A DNA stretch of 64,000 nucleotides from Linum tenue. Taxonomy: Eukaryota; Streptophyta; Magnoliopsida; Malpighiales; Linaceae. The notes below the pieces were generated by a model. That model saw nothing but the letters and a program-made list of their open reading frames with translations. It did no database searches and was not told where the DNA came from. Position 1 is the stretch's first letter. Every line of letters starts with the position of its first letter. Shown here piece after piece: positions 29,146 to 40,755 of the stretch. Both the position numbers and the translations under genes were made by a program. Where the stretch lies: the NCBI GenBank assembly GCA_946122785.1, contig CAMGYJ010000011.1, positions 53,742,449-53,806,448 on the forward strand, given 5' to 3'.

Positions 29146-32100
29146 ATGTCGAGACATAGGGACAAATTTCGAACAAGGTGCAGCCCGACAAGAATCAATG
29201 CACTTTCAAGAACATTAACAGCTGAACAGAGGGAAAAATTGCAGGAATTAGGCCTTGATGGCTTAACATCCATCCAGCAAACAAAGATAAACACGAACTT
29301 TGCTCTATTCACAATGAGCAAGTACAATCCGATAAAGAAAGCATTCAAGCTGCCTGGTGGAACCTACATGAAGATATCACCAATTGACTTTCATAGAGTT
29401 TATGGTCTACCAATGGGTAAAAAGGAAGTGACGCTCAAGAAATTATCAGTGGAAGAAGCAGTAGACTATGCGACGCAGGTCCTACTAGAACTAGAAGCTC
29501 CAGCTACAAATGGAAGGGTGAAATTAGCTAATGTAGAGCATGACATTTCTAATGCTCATACCATTGCAAGATGGATCAAGCTGTTCTGGATTCTGGTTAC
29601 GGGAGCTCTACTGTGCCCATATTCAAACCCTACTGCTGAGTTGAATGTGCTGGAGTACTTGCAGCCAGACACAATCAACCATTTCAAAGAATACAACTGG
29701 TGCAAGTTCTTCTTCGACTACATGAATCACGGGTTGACTGCAAACACCGTGTACATCAATGCAGATCTTCATTTCTTAACAGTAAGTATCTATACCCACA
29801 ATAATTCCATTTTCAATTACTATACCCTAAAAGCTTTACAAATCCTAGTACATCAAATACTAATACAACTGTTTCTCCTTGCCACAAACAAATAAAAGGT
29901 ATGCTTCATGTACAAGTTGGATGAAATGGCCTTCTCCACCCAGTTCCAAATCCCAACAGCAAGCTACTATGATGACACTGCTGTGCAAAGGAACTTTGAA
30001 AACATAGTGAGCTACTATGGTGGAGAAGAACTCCATAAGCTGATGAAGATACAGGACAAAGAAGAGAAGATTGTCGACATTGACAGTGATGATGATGACA
30101 ACAACACAGACCAACAACCATCAGCATCACTAATATTTGATTTGAAGATGATCAAGACTGTCCCCCAAGTAAGTATAAATTACCATATGTTACAAATTGT
30201 CCAATTCATACAACTAAAATACCACACATGAACCATGGTGGTAATATATGGTATTATACTGTATAATGCACATACCATTCAATACCACCATGGTAATATG
30301 TGGTATTCTACTGTAAATATTAACTTACAGACCAAAAATGACTAATGCAGGCTGAGAGAGCACTGAAGATGGTGAAAACATCAATGAAAGCTATTTTGCT
30401 ATCAATCAAGAAGCAGTACAGAGCTCAAATTGAAGAGCTTGTCAAACACAAGGAAATGTTGGAGCAAAAAGCTGATAAAAACTTTGATGATGTGGAAGGA
30501 GAAAGATCTGATGACGTGATTATCGAACAAACTGAAGGAGCTGAGTCTGATGATGAAGATATAGAAAAAGATGCAAACCTGCAAGACACTCTGCAGCATT
30601 TTTTTGACAAGCTCAAAACAGACAAAAGGAAAGAACCCACAGTCACTGAATCTGAAGGAAATGATGATTCTCAACAAACAACAGTGGATCTAGCTGGACC
30701 AACACAATGGAAGAAAAGGAAGAATCAAGATGGTTCTCCAACAAAACCAGAAGCTCAACAGCAGAAAGAGAATCCTGCTGAAACTGCTGAGAAGGATACT
30801 ACTGAAACTGCTGAGAAGAACCAGGAGGCCAGCAAAAAAGGAAATCAAGAAAAGTCAAGTGAAATGAATCAAGATCAGGAAGCAGATGACAGTGAAAAGA
30901 CACAGTCAGATGTGCTTGTTTCAAAGGAGGGAGAAAAGGAGAAGAACAATGATGAAGAAGCAATACAGCCACCACCAAAGACTGCAGGAAAACCCACAGA
31001 TGCACCACCAAAGACAGCCACCACCAAAGACAAGGACATACCATCTTTTGACCTCAGCCCATTCAATCCACCATCACAAACAGAAAATGTCAACATCACC
31101 ACAGCAACAGCATCACAACAACCAGAAGAACCGCGCAAAAGAAGGATAGTGGTTAATAATGTCCATGGACCAGAGAAGAAAGCAAAAACATCAACCCCTC
31201 CACAAGAAAAAACAAGCAAACAGTTGGAGAATAAACAATTCATTGAATGGTCAAGCTTGTACTCGAACAGCCAGGAGAGGCTACAGGAGATAAATGCATG
31301 CTTGGCTGCTTACATTGATGACCTGAGTACACCAGTTTCACAACCAATGCCAGGAATGGACTCATCAGCAGCAAATCAACCAGTTGAAGCAAAAGATGGT
31401 GCCCTAGATGCAATCCCAATTGCAATGATGGTTACACCACCTCAGACAACTCCTGATGAAGTTTTCAATGACATTCTTGAGTACATAAGGTGCAAAGACA
31501 ACAAAATTGTCTCCGAGTAAGTAAATTTCTTAATATCAATTAATTTCTTAATGACATATGGTATGGTATGGTATGGTATGATATGGTATAATGTTGAACA
31601 ATACCACATGGTATAATGTGGTATACTCTTCTGAACAGGGACGAGGTAATGTTCAGAAGAGAGGATGGAACAGGCTTGCTCAAAAGGTCATCATTGCAAT
31701 CTGTTGACATAGATCAACTGATAACAAATGATGTCGTGGACTGGTATGGAGATCTGATGAACAGAGATCAAGCAAAAACAGGAAAAATCACCAAGTGGTT
31801 CTTCTCTAGTCATTTGGCAGTAAGTTTGTCCATATTTTAATGTACTATACTTACCATACCTGAATATATGATTGCTTTAACATAATTTCAAATGTACAGT
31901 CTGACTGCAAGCTGGACATAGAAAACAACAAACCTCCACTAAGTGCAGACCAATACTTCGACAAGGTGGATGAATATATTTCTGACAAACCATGGGCAAA
32001 AGACCTCAGCTTCCAGAACTGTGACCTTGTAAGTAACACTACAAATACCATAAAATACCATATGGCATGACATCAAAAAACTATTCCTCAAAACATATTT

Positions 32101-32592
32101 ATAATTGTCCATTAACATTCTCACTTCATTTATATGCAGTGGTTCTTCCCTTACTGTGATGGTGAACACTACATCATGATCTGTGTCAACATCAAGAACA
32201 CAAGATTTGATGTGCTTGACAGTCTCCGCTACAAAGACTTTGACTCGACTTACAGACCAGTGGCAGCAAGAGTTGTCAATTATGCAATCAACTACATGAG
32301 TGTGTACGGTGGAAACAGACAAATCCCCTGGGAAAATTTTGACTGGTTCAATCTGGGGAAGATTACACAGCCAGATAAACGCTCATGTGGATTGTACATC
32401 ATCAGATGGATGCGCCACTGGGAAGGAAAGTACAAGACTTTTATGCAATCAGACTGGAAGAGAATGGATCTGATCAAAGAAGACAGGGAGTGTATCATGC
32501 TGGATATCATCCTCAATAAAGACAACCTGGAGCGTGATCGGATAATGAAGGCTGCCACAAAGTACTGTGCTATGAAGAATCAAAGCAAGTAA
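29146..32592 (+). CDS. Ulp1-like cysteine protease (peptidase C48) encoded by the MULE
   Basis: Predicted 944 aa from six exons with consistent GT-AG borders: 29146-29781, 29899-30168, 30351-31516, 31639-31819, 31900-32028, 32140-32592. The N-terminal part (about 1-300) contains AFKLPGGTYMKISPIDFHRV and FWILVTGALLCPYSNP, like the domain preceding Ulp1 in other plant transposon-derived proteases (DUF1985/plant-mobile-domain-like; exact family not certain). Exon 3 encodes an acidic, Lys/Glu/Gln/Pro-rich low-complexity linker. The C-terminus is the catalytic domain: His in DGEHYIMICV, Asp in FDVLDSLR, Gln in KITQPD and Cys in KRSCGLYIIRW, in the order and spacing of the Ulp1/SENP His-Asp-Gln-Cys set. 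Family role: cleavage of SUMO or similar modifiers. Host use, if any, is unknown. No stop or frameshift was seen. Confidence 0.9.
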
Positions 32593-32689
32593 GGGAAGGG
32601 GACAGAATCAGTATGGTTACAATATCTACTATAGACATCAGCTTCTGAAAACAATGCTTTTGCAGACAACCAATTTGCTAGTTTTTTTT

Positions 32690-32779
32690 TATGTGTGTGC
32701 TTTTTAGAACAAACAAGGTATTCAGTGTGTTTCTTATGTGTGTGCTTTTTAGAACAAACAAGGTATTCAGTGTGTTTCT
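32690..32779 (+). repeat. 45-bp tandem duplication downstream of the protease gene
   Basis: Two identical 45-bp units beginning TATGTGTGTGCTTTTTAGAA at 32690 and 32735, in the presumed 3' UTR. Confidence 0.9.
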
Positions 32780-32869
32780 TATGGGTGTGTTATAACTTAC
32801 ATTTGAAACACTTCTTATTATGGTTATGTAACAGCCTAGTACTTTATCTTACCCCTTATTATTGTCACA

Positions 32870-33260
32870 GATCTAAGATTACAGTCATCAAAATGTGTAT
32901 ACCATAGTATACCATATGGTATAACATGGTATAAACGTTTTTAAATGCACCACAACAACATAGATGGTATTTTATGGAAACTGAACACAGCACAGATCAC
33001 ATATCTAACATTACAGTCATCTAGAATGTTTTTACCATAGTATACCATATGGTATAACATGGTATAAAGATTTTTACCATAGTATACCATATGGTATAAC
33101 ATGGTATAAGGATTTTTAAATACACCAGAACAAAACCACATGCTATTTTATGCTAAACTGAACACAACACTTAGCTAAGATTACAGTCATAAAAATGTTT
33201 TTACCATAGTATACCATATGGTATAACATGGTATAAACATTTTTAAAAACACCACACAAC
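32870..33260. repeat. palindromic motif array between the two convergent MULE genes
   Basis: Four copies of the 34-bp motif (core TATACCATATGGTATA) at 32901, 33034, 33076 and 33203, embedded in larger imperfect repeats that also share ACAGTCAT and GAACACA/ACACC stretches. The core is a perfect 16-bp palindrome. The array occupies the spacer where transcripts of the two genes converge. Confidence 0.92.
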
Positions 33261-33426
33261 ACCATATAGAAAAAACATTATATCAAAGGTTAAAATCATC
33301 CACTAAACATTAAGTCCTTCACATGTGCAGATCAATACTACTTCAAAACAAAACAAATATGCAAGAAATACATAAAAATCAACATCCTTCAACAGCTAAT
33401 AAAACTCCACAGCCTTCAAACAACTA

Positions 33427-36400
33427 TCACAACTTCAACTTCAAACTTTCTTCCACAGCCTTCAATTTCTCCTCTTCCAATCTGCTAGTCTTTTTCTTCT
33501 TCCTACTAGCCGCCCTTCCAATCTCAGCTTCTGTAATAGGTCGTTTCGAAGGCTTAAATGAATCCTTCTTAGGCTTAAACCCCTTCACATTTCGAACTGG
33601 AACATCACCTACAAATAAGAAATACATACTACAATCAATACCACATAATACCATATGGTATTCCAACATATTACCAGAAACAGTAAAGAAAACCACACTA
33701 TACCACATGGTACAACATGGTACAACATGGTAAAACAACTTGGCAGACAAAAAAATAACAAAAATCATATACACAAACAAAAGGGGGCCAAGGAACTTAC
33801 TCTCACAGTTGGTCGATCCACCCGTACCAGCTGTTTCAACAGTTGGTAAAGCTTCACACTTCTTGATCAAATCACTCATGAAATCCATGGTTGTTTTATA
33901 CAAATCATCATTCAAACAAACCCTACTGATAAGCGAAGCAGAAACAGCTGAAATATTGAACAGGCGAGACCGATACTTTGACGGAGCCTCAGTAGACGAA
34001 ACTGCAAATCCAAAATTCCCACCAGTTTTTGCTGTCCTTGTCCATCGCTTCAAAATCAAACTAGAAGGGATGTGATGAAACTTCACATTACAAGTTGTAG
34101 ACCACAACAAATCATATCCCCTCAATTGATGCTTACACAACAAACCACTTGACTCCCACTTGCGACAAGTACACTTAATTTCACCATTATCAAAATCAAC
34201 TATGAGCAGTCTGCTGTCAAACCTTGACAAGTCTGCTAACAATGTAAAGACATCAAAGATCTTTACATTCCCTTCTTGAGCTAACTCTGTATTAGGGAAA
34301 ACATTGTATGAAAGAGATTCTTTGTACTGTCCTAGAAAAAGCTGGAATATTTTTGGGGTATATAGATCAGCAACTTGCTTGACAATAGCACTGCTTGAAA
34401 AGCGACAATCAGCAAACGTAGAAAGTGCTCTGTACTCCTCTTCTTCTTCAGCATCTCTCTTATTATCAAGCATCCTATCAAAATGTACAAAGAATCTAGG
34501 AATACTAAATTCTGACTGCAAGTAATGACGAAGATTACTGTTGCAACACTCGCTTAACTGGGTGCTCTTCATACCAGCACCAAAATGAGAATTCACCCAA
34601 GCCGATGACCACTTCTCCCTCACCTTGTAAATACCTTGTAACCAACTATGTCCAAGAGGTCCTTTCCCAGGGAAACACTTATCTATCATTCTTTTCCAAT
34701 TATACTCAAAATCATCCTCATCATCAACATTGTACATCAAATAGCTAAGCTCACAAAGGAAATCCGAATCACACAAAGATCCCAAATTAACAACTGCATT
34801 CTGTGAGATATGCCATGAACACAATCCATGGAAAGAACTTGGGAAAACAGACCTTATACCAGCAGCAATTGCAGCAGCCTGATCAGTAAAAATAGACAAC
34901 GGGCTCACACCTCCCATGCATTCCAAAAACTGATTAAACAACCACTCAAACGTTGCCGTTGTTTCATCATATAGAAGGGCAGCTCCAAACACAGTGAGTT
35001 GATGATGGTTGTTGAAACCAACAAACAGAGCTGCACATACCATGTGGTACACAGTGTTAAAAAAATGAATACCACAAAATACCACCATAGTATTAACAGA
35101 TAACAACATAATGAATACCACAAAATACCACCATAGTATTAACAGGTAACAACATAATACCAAATAAAAATAACTATAATACAGAATAATCACAAAAATA
35201 AGAACACATACCTAGTGGTCGATACTCTTTATTCGTTCTGTATGTAGTATCAAAACTAACTGAATCCCCGAAAAAATGATAATCCATCCGCATCTTCCCA
35301 TCTGCCCAAAAAATACTAGCAATATTCTCATCCACATCAACCTCTACCTCATGAAAAAAGCCAGGATCCAGCTTAGCTTGTCTTCTAAAGTGTTTTAGTA
35401 ATGCAGTTGCATCACCATGCTCCATTGATGACGTCCTCACTGTCCGCAGGTGGTTCTTCAAATCATTTCTTGTGAAACCAATACACTTCCGACCACCACC
35501 AGCTGTACTAATTGCATTATACGAAGCAGTCGCACCTATACCAGCAGCATCATTCACATCTGCCAACAGTTTATACACAGGAGCCATTTTTCTATTCGAT
35601 CTCATGTAGTGACGCATAGCCACAGGAATCATGTCATGGTTATGCACATCATACCACTTATAAATCTTGTAACAATTGAACTGCTTAAACCACCTAATTC
35701 GAATATAGGCACCATCACATCCACCCCTGATTTCTGGAACATGACGAACACGAGCCTTCGCATCAATAGAACCACGATTAGCAGGATTATTCTCACTACC
35801 AATCCTCCAGCCTTCCTTATTGCAACAATACTTGATATAATAAACCGCATTTGAACCATTATTAAGCTTCGGACATGCCGACTGATGGTAAATCCTCACA
35901 CAAAAACCTTTATAATTCCCATAATCCACATAAAATCTATATGCATCATCAGTTGTAGCGAACTCAAGATTGTTCCAGGAACTTCGAACATTAGGATCAA
36001 TACCATCAAAACCTAAACCATAAAAACAATGAAACATTAATGCTGTACAAACTATAATACCACCATAGTATCATATGGTAAAGTTTATTACAATCAAAAC
36101 TATACAAATACCAGTGTAGTTTCTTATGGTATAACATATATACAGAAACATAAAATCACAACAACTATAAAAACAATCTACAACAAATAAAACACAACAC
36201 TCATATGCAAAAATACCATAGAATACCAGTATGGTACTTTATGGTATAACATGGTAATATATGGTATAACATGGTATTGCACGGTATTGCATGGTATAAA
36301 CATATATACAGAAACATAAAATCACAACAACTATAAAAACAATCTACAAAAAATAAAACACAACACTCATATGCAAAAATACTATAAAATACCAGTATGG

Positions 36401-36548
36401 TACTGTATGGTATAACATATATACAAACATCAACTTACCAAACACATTTAAAATTCTTACCTTCCGATTCAACAACACTATTAGAAGAACTAGATCCAGT
36501 ATTAGATTCATTCAAAGAAACAATGGCGCCTTGATTGAGATCACTCAT
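33427..36548 (-). CDS. MULE transposase (FAR1/FHY3-like domain organisation)
   Basis: Predicted 766 aa from four exons: 36461-36548, 35212-36012, 33801-35030, 33427-33608, all with GT-AG borders and matching phase. It begins MSDLNQGAIVSLNES. The N-terminal FAR1-type zinc-binding domain follows (EFATTDDAYRFYVDYGNYKG, HNHD). The MULE/DDE core is next: D in SFDTTYRTNKEYRPL, joined across the exon 2-3 border to ALFVGFNNHHQ; D in SIFTDQAAAIAAG; HGLCSWHISQN; and E in TQLSECCNSNLRHYL. The SWIM zinc finger CTCRKWESSGLLCKHQL comes after. The C-terminus is Lys-rich (SRKKKKTSR), probably nuclear-localising. Role: excision and integration of the element. No disabling mutation is visible. Confidence 0.93.
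33640..33800. repeat. motif-bearing intron 3 of the transposase gene
   Basis: The intron 33609-33800 contains ACCATATGGTATTCC and repeated ACCACATGGTACAACATGGT runs, spelled as in the other motif arrays of the element, while the adjacent exons lack them. Confidence 0.8.
36040..36450. repeat. motif array in intron 1 of the transposase gene
   Basis: Repeats of ATACCAGTATGGTACTTTAT, GGTATAACATGGTA and TATATACAGAAACATAAAAT, including a 100-bp near-exact direct duplication (about 36131-36230 and 36300-36400). Confidence 0.85.
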
Positions 36549-37214
36549 TGCACTAAAAAAGCTCAGTCAACCAAGAAGATTCAAAAAATTCCTGCACAAA
36601 ACATAAATTCAACTACGGATCAATCAACTGAACAAACTTATACAAACATAATGAGATCATTGATCACAAAGAACAGAAAACAGAGAGCACAAAAGAGAAA
36701 ACGCAGATATATGGTATAAACTGGTATTGCATGGTATAATCATATATACACAACATCAAAAACAAATTACAGAACGGAATCAATGCGCAAACGTGAAATC
36801 CTACTATCACTACAAATTACCTCGACGGAGACCAAACAACGGCCAGCAGAAACTTCAACACAAACAAATCGAGCCAAAACCTCGAGCAAGAAGAAGAAGA
36901 AGAATCGCGTCCTCCACAGACCTTCTAACAACTATAACTCGCAAGTCCGCTGCCGATTAAGCTAAGAATCGCGTCCTCCACCAACCTTCTCGCCATCGAC
37001 AGATCCTTCGGAGAAAAACTCTCGATTGCTCTGTTTACTTCTCATTCTCTCTCATGAATCCAATTCCAGCTCGGCCAAGGATAAACAAAAAAGGAATAAC
37101 GAGCGAAGGACATAAATTCAAAAAATGGACAAAAATACCCCTGCCCCACCCCGCTCCGACCCCAGCCGTTAGATCTCCCCGCTCCAGATGGACGGCTCCT
37201 GTTGGGTTACTGAC

Positions 37215-37241
37215 GGGTGCATAACCATGGGTTATGCACCC
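37215..37241. repeat. perfect 12-bp inverted repeat at the right MULE end
   Basis: GGGTGCATAACC, ATG loop, GGTTATGCACCC, starting 11 bp inside the right border. No equally perfect hairpin lies at the left end, which has the looser AAGTAACTTAC. Confidence 0.9.
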
Positions 37242-37252
37242 TATCTTGGACC

Positions 37253-37261
37253 CTTGCAACT
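37253..37261. other. 9-bp target-site duplication, right copy
   Basis: CTTGCAACT, identical to 27883-27891. It lies 181 bp downstream of the stop codon of the receptor-kinase pseudogene. Confidence 0.9.
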
Positions 37262-37442
37262 AGATAGACACTCAAAAGACATTTGCAGCACTGCAAGCAA
37301 TCATTTTCATAACGTTTAAGCACGTACAACACAACAACTATGTACGCTATAGCTATAAGGGATTTTCATTATACTTATCATCATCAACATAAAGGTATCC
37401 CAACTTTAATGCTAACTATTACAACAAATCCACTTCATCTAT

Positions 37443-39599
37443 TTAAATTCTCACACGTCTTGACTTCGAGATTTGCGACTTTATCTTCTTCAAATGGGAA
37501 AGCACATCAGTGATATTCATTCTGTCTTCCGGTGTGTATGCACAACACGCTAATGCCAACTTCATAATCGATGATATGCAATTGACTTTAGCCCTGAAGT
37601 TTACTCTTGAATCGTCCGCCAACAAATTTGCATCAGCAATATCGGTTACTCTCTCTGGCATAAATGTAGTAACCCACTGCTTCATATCCATTCTCTCATC
37701 AAATGATTCTTCGGTGGGTTTTCTTCTGGTGAAAACTTCCATGAGTAGAATACCAAAACTGTACACGTCACTCTTTACCGACACAATTCCTTCCCCGCCA
37801 TACTCTACATTGACAAAAACATGGAACCAATAATTTATAATTGCATACACACAATAATATTATGCATAGAAGTTTATCTTGTTTTTTAACACATACCTGG
37901 TGCTATGTATCCAACGGTGCCAAACATGCGTGTTTTAGTGATGGAATCAATGTCACCTAGCAACTTAGAAATGCCGAAATCACTTAGATGAGCAACTAGA
38001 TCTCCATCTAGCAACACGTTTTCAGGCTTCAAATCACAATGAACTATCGAAACCGAATAGCCATGATGAAGATACTCGAGGGCAGATGCAATATCTATCG
38101 CAATGTTCACCCTCTGAATGATGTCTAAAAAGTTATTGTAAGAATATAGCCACTTCTCCAAACTTCCATTTGGCATGAACTCCAATACTAATGCCTTGAA
38201 ATCAATTGCATAACAAATGCTAATAATTTTTATCAGATTTCTATGTCGAAGATTGCACAAAATCTCACATTCGTGATGAACGTCAATCGTGTCAACATCG
38301 GCTTCTTCTTCCGAGAAATTGAACACCTTCACAGCTACACTGGTTCCATCGGCTAACTCCCCTTTGTACACACAACCAAAGCTTCCCTTTCCCAACAAGT
38401 TGCAATCATCAAACCCATTTGTTGCTCTTTGGAGCTCGAGTAAGGAAATCCTTCTCCATTTAGTTACAGGCAAAGATTCTTCCCTTCCACTCATTCTGTT
38501 CCTTACTTTCCTATTCCAGCACCAAATGATCACCACAACTACAACAACCGTAGCTAAAGCCGTTAGGGAGAGAAGGCTAATCGCTAATTTCCCCAAGCGC
38601 TTCAGTCCAAGTTTCTTTCCCTTTGGTTTAGGACACAAGGGTACTCCAAACTTGGGTAACCCACATAACCTAGGATTCCCCTCAAATGAATCTGACGACA
38701 AATTTGCAAATGGTCCTTCACTTGGGATTTCTCCCCATAATCCATTATGTGATACATTGAAATGCTTTAGATCCCTCAATGACTCCAAGGATTTGGAAAT
38801 AACACCTGAGAGATTGTTGGATGACAGATCCAAGGATTTCAAAGTAACCATGTTGGTTAAGGAATCTGGGATGGGTCCTTGGAATCGATTTTGATTCAAA
38901 TACAACTCTTGTAAATTTACAAGAGTTACAATACTTGCAGGAATTTCACCTGATAGTTGATTCCCTGATAAGCGCATCCAATACAAGCCTTTCAAGTTGC
39001 CGACTCGTGGAGAAAGAGACCCACTAAGAAAATTACCTCCCAGATTCAATCTCAACAAGGAGCTCATGTCCCAAAGTGAAGAAGGTATCACAGAGCGAGC
39101 TGAACTTGTTGAATTCCAAGCCAAGATGTTGAAGAAGACTTAGATTATGTAAGCACCCTGGGATCTGTTCAGAAAAATTGTTGTAACCCAGGAATAATAA
39201 GTAACCTAATGTGTGTAACTCACAAAGCTCCTTAGGAATTGGTCCGAATAACTCATTGTGATCTAAGGCCAAGTACTGAAGTTTCCCCAGCTGTCTTACG
39301 GATTTTGGAATGGATCCAGTCAACCGATTTCCTGAGAGCGCAAAAGTGTTTATATTACTCATGTTACCAACTTGATCAGGGATGATACCTGTTATTCTGC
39401 TCTCATACGCATAAAATTCTTCTAGAGATGAAAAATTCCCTAGGGAGCTTGGGAGTGAAGCATCCTCAAATGAAGTTCCTGATATATCCAATCGTTTCAA
39501 ACGAGTGCATCTCGTCAAAGAAGTGACAAAGGATGGATGCACAACAAGCCTCTTGTTGCCGTGAAACAAGGGGAGAAAGCCCAAACTGTCAAAGCCCAA
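37443..39599 (-). pseudogene. truncated, frameshifted LRR receptor-like kinase (subfamily XII-like)
   Basis: Coding pieces: about 39090-39599 (six or more LRRs, LPSSLGNFSSLEEFYAYESR and so on), then in a shifted frame 37897 to about 39085 (more LRRs, membrane segment LATVVVVVVIIWCW, kinase), then exon 37443-37804. The kinase has GKGSFGCVYKG, VAVKVF, the non-RD loop IVHCDLKPENVLL, DFGISKL and GYIAP|EYG across the intron. The non-RD HCD motif is typical of immune receptors of the FLS2/EFR group. Defects: a one-base frame change near 39085 (NKFSS to SVIPSSLW), and no signal peptide, LRRNT or first LRRs, as the similarity simply starts at LGFLPLF...VTSLTRCTRL. A sequencing error could explain the frameshift but not the missing 5' part. 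Confidence 0.85.
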
Positions 39600-40755
39600 A
39601 AGGATAAAGGGTAAAAGTGAAACGGAACGAAATTCTGATGATATGAGAGATAAAGTACTGACGTGGAAGCATGAATGGAAGAGAATTTAAATCGCTAAAC
39701 GACAGTTTGGGAAAACGCTTATATGTATTTTTAGATCCTCACTATGATGACGTTGCAGCTTCTGTGAAAAAGAAGTTAAATGGAGCAGAGAGACATTAAA
39801 GATGAGGATTGTGAAAGTCCCCTGTTTTTTTTCATTCATTCATGTTACTGATTTTGACGAATCCGTTCATTCAAAAAGAATCTGTTTCTATTGTGACCTT
39901 TTGCTTTCTCATTATTTCGAGTTCATCGCTCTTGTTGTCCGAGAAGGAAGAACATTAATTCTAGAAACGAAAAAATTTAGAACGCATATGTCTGTCTGCA
40001 TGTTATTTTTGCCATCATCATCATCATCACAGTTCACACCTCGTTGTTTCAAGAATCACTCATTTGGCTCCTCCATGGATGGATTGAATAATGAGGAAGC
40101 AATCGATGTCGTTCGGTTCAGTAGTCTGTAATCGTATTGCAATTGGATGCAGTTTCAAGATCGTTCATAACAAAGGGAAACATACAGACTACCCTTCCGT
40201 GTTAAAACAGTGCCTTCCTCTTTGTTGCAAATGCAACAACCATCACGGCGACTCTCACTCAAGCACCCTAAAAAAATGGGTGGAAACAATCAAACAATAG
40301 GAGAATTTTGTTCGAACCCAAGAACAAAAAACGAAGACTGCACATGTAGAAGCAATAACAGAGATTTGGAACAAACAAGAAAACCCAAATGCTGAATTCA
40401 CTCAAAACGAAAATAGGAAGCAAATGATCTCCCATGAACCAAAACTTCACTTAAACAGTAGCAATCCTTGATATGAATGAGAAGAATCTCACAGAAAGGC
40501 ATGCCACTAGGCACCTTGGGGTCACTCAAACTCATAATGCTACTGCTATGGTCAATTGCAGGTTTGGTTCCAATACCCCCAAATAAGTAACTAAAGCAAG
40601 TACCATTACAAAGAGTTTCTAAAGCAAGCTTGTCACAATTCCACAGTCAAAAACACACAATCACAACTGAAGTTACATGGGGCATAGAAAAGAACTAAAA
40701 AGGTCGGTTCTGGATTGGGAATTCCCTTGTTACCAAGGTGGACCATCGGATCACC
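39600..40755. other. intergenic, no gene seen
   Basis: Contains only short open frames without domain signatures. The part near 40755 is expected to be the 3' UTR of the minus-strand ERF gene. Confidence 0.5.

Larger units (their letters stand above)
27892..37252. mobile_element. autonomous Mutator-like element (MULE) carrying a Ulp1-type protease gene (Kaonashi-like)
   Basis: 9361 bp bounded by the perfect 9-bp duplication CTTGCAACT. The ends show only partial inverted similarity: left GGGAGCAGTTCCTGTAAGTA then ACTTACCGGTCAGTAACGG; right (complement) GGTCCAAGATAGGGTGCATA then ACCCATGG...CCCGTCAGTAACC. It therefore belongs to the weak-TIR ('non-TIR') MULE type. It holds two genes tail to tail: a Ulp1 (C48) protease gene on plus (29146-32592) and an FAR1/MULE transposase gene on minus (33427-36548), both with open, in-phase exon sets. 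Established knowledge: Kaonashi MULEs of Arabidopsis carry ULP-like genes. Subterminal regions at both ends contain AGGGGTAAAA / AAAAATACCCCT, as the smaller MULE does in similar form. Introns and spacers are filled with palindromic TACCATATGGTA-type motifs. Confidence 0.93.

Noticed and set aside
35450..35854. 134-codon plus-strand frame
   Set aside because: Antisense shadow of the transposase exon 2.
38289..38894. 201-codon plus-strand frame
   Set aside because: Antisense shadow of the receptor-kinase reading frame.
39802..40395. Short plus-strand frames between the kinase pseudogene and the ERF gene
   Set aside because: No domain, no splice-consistent extension, composition like non-coding DNA.
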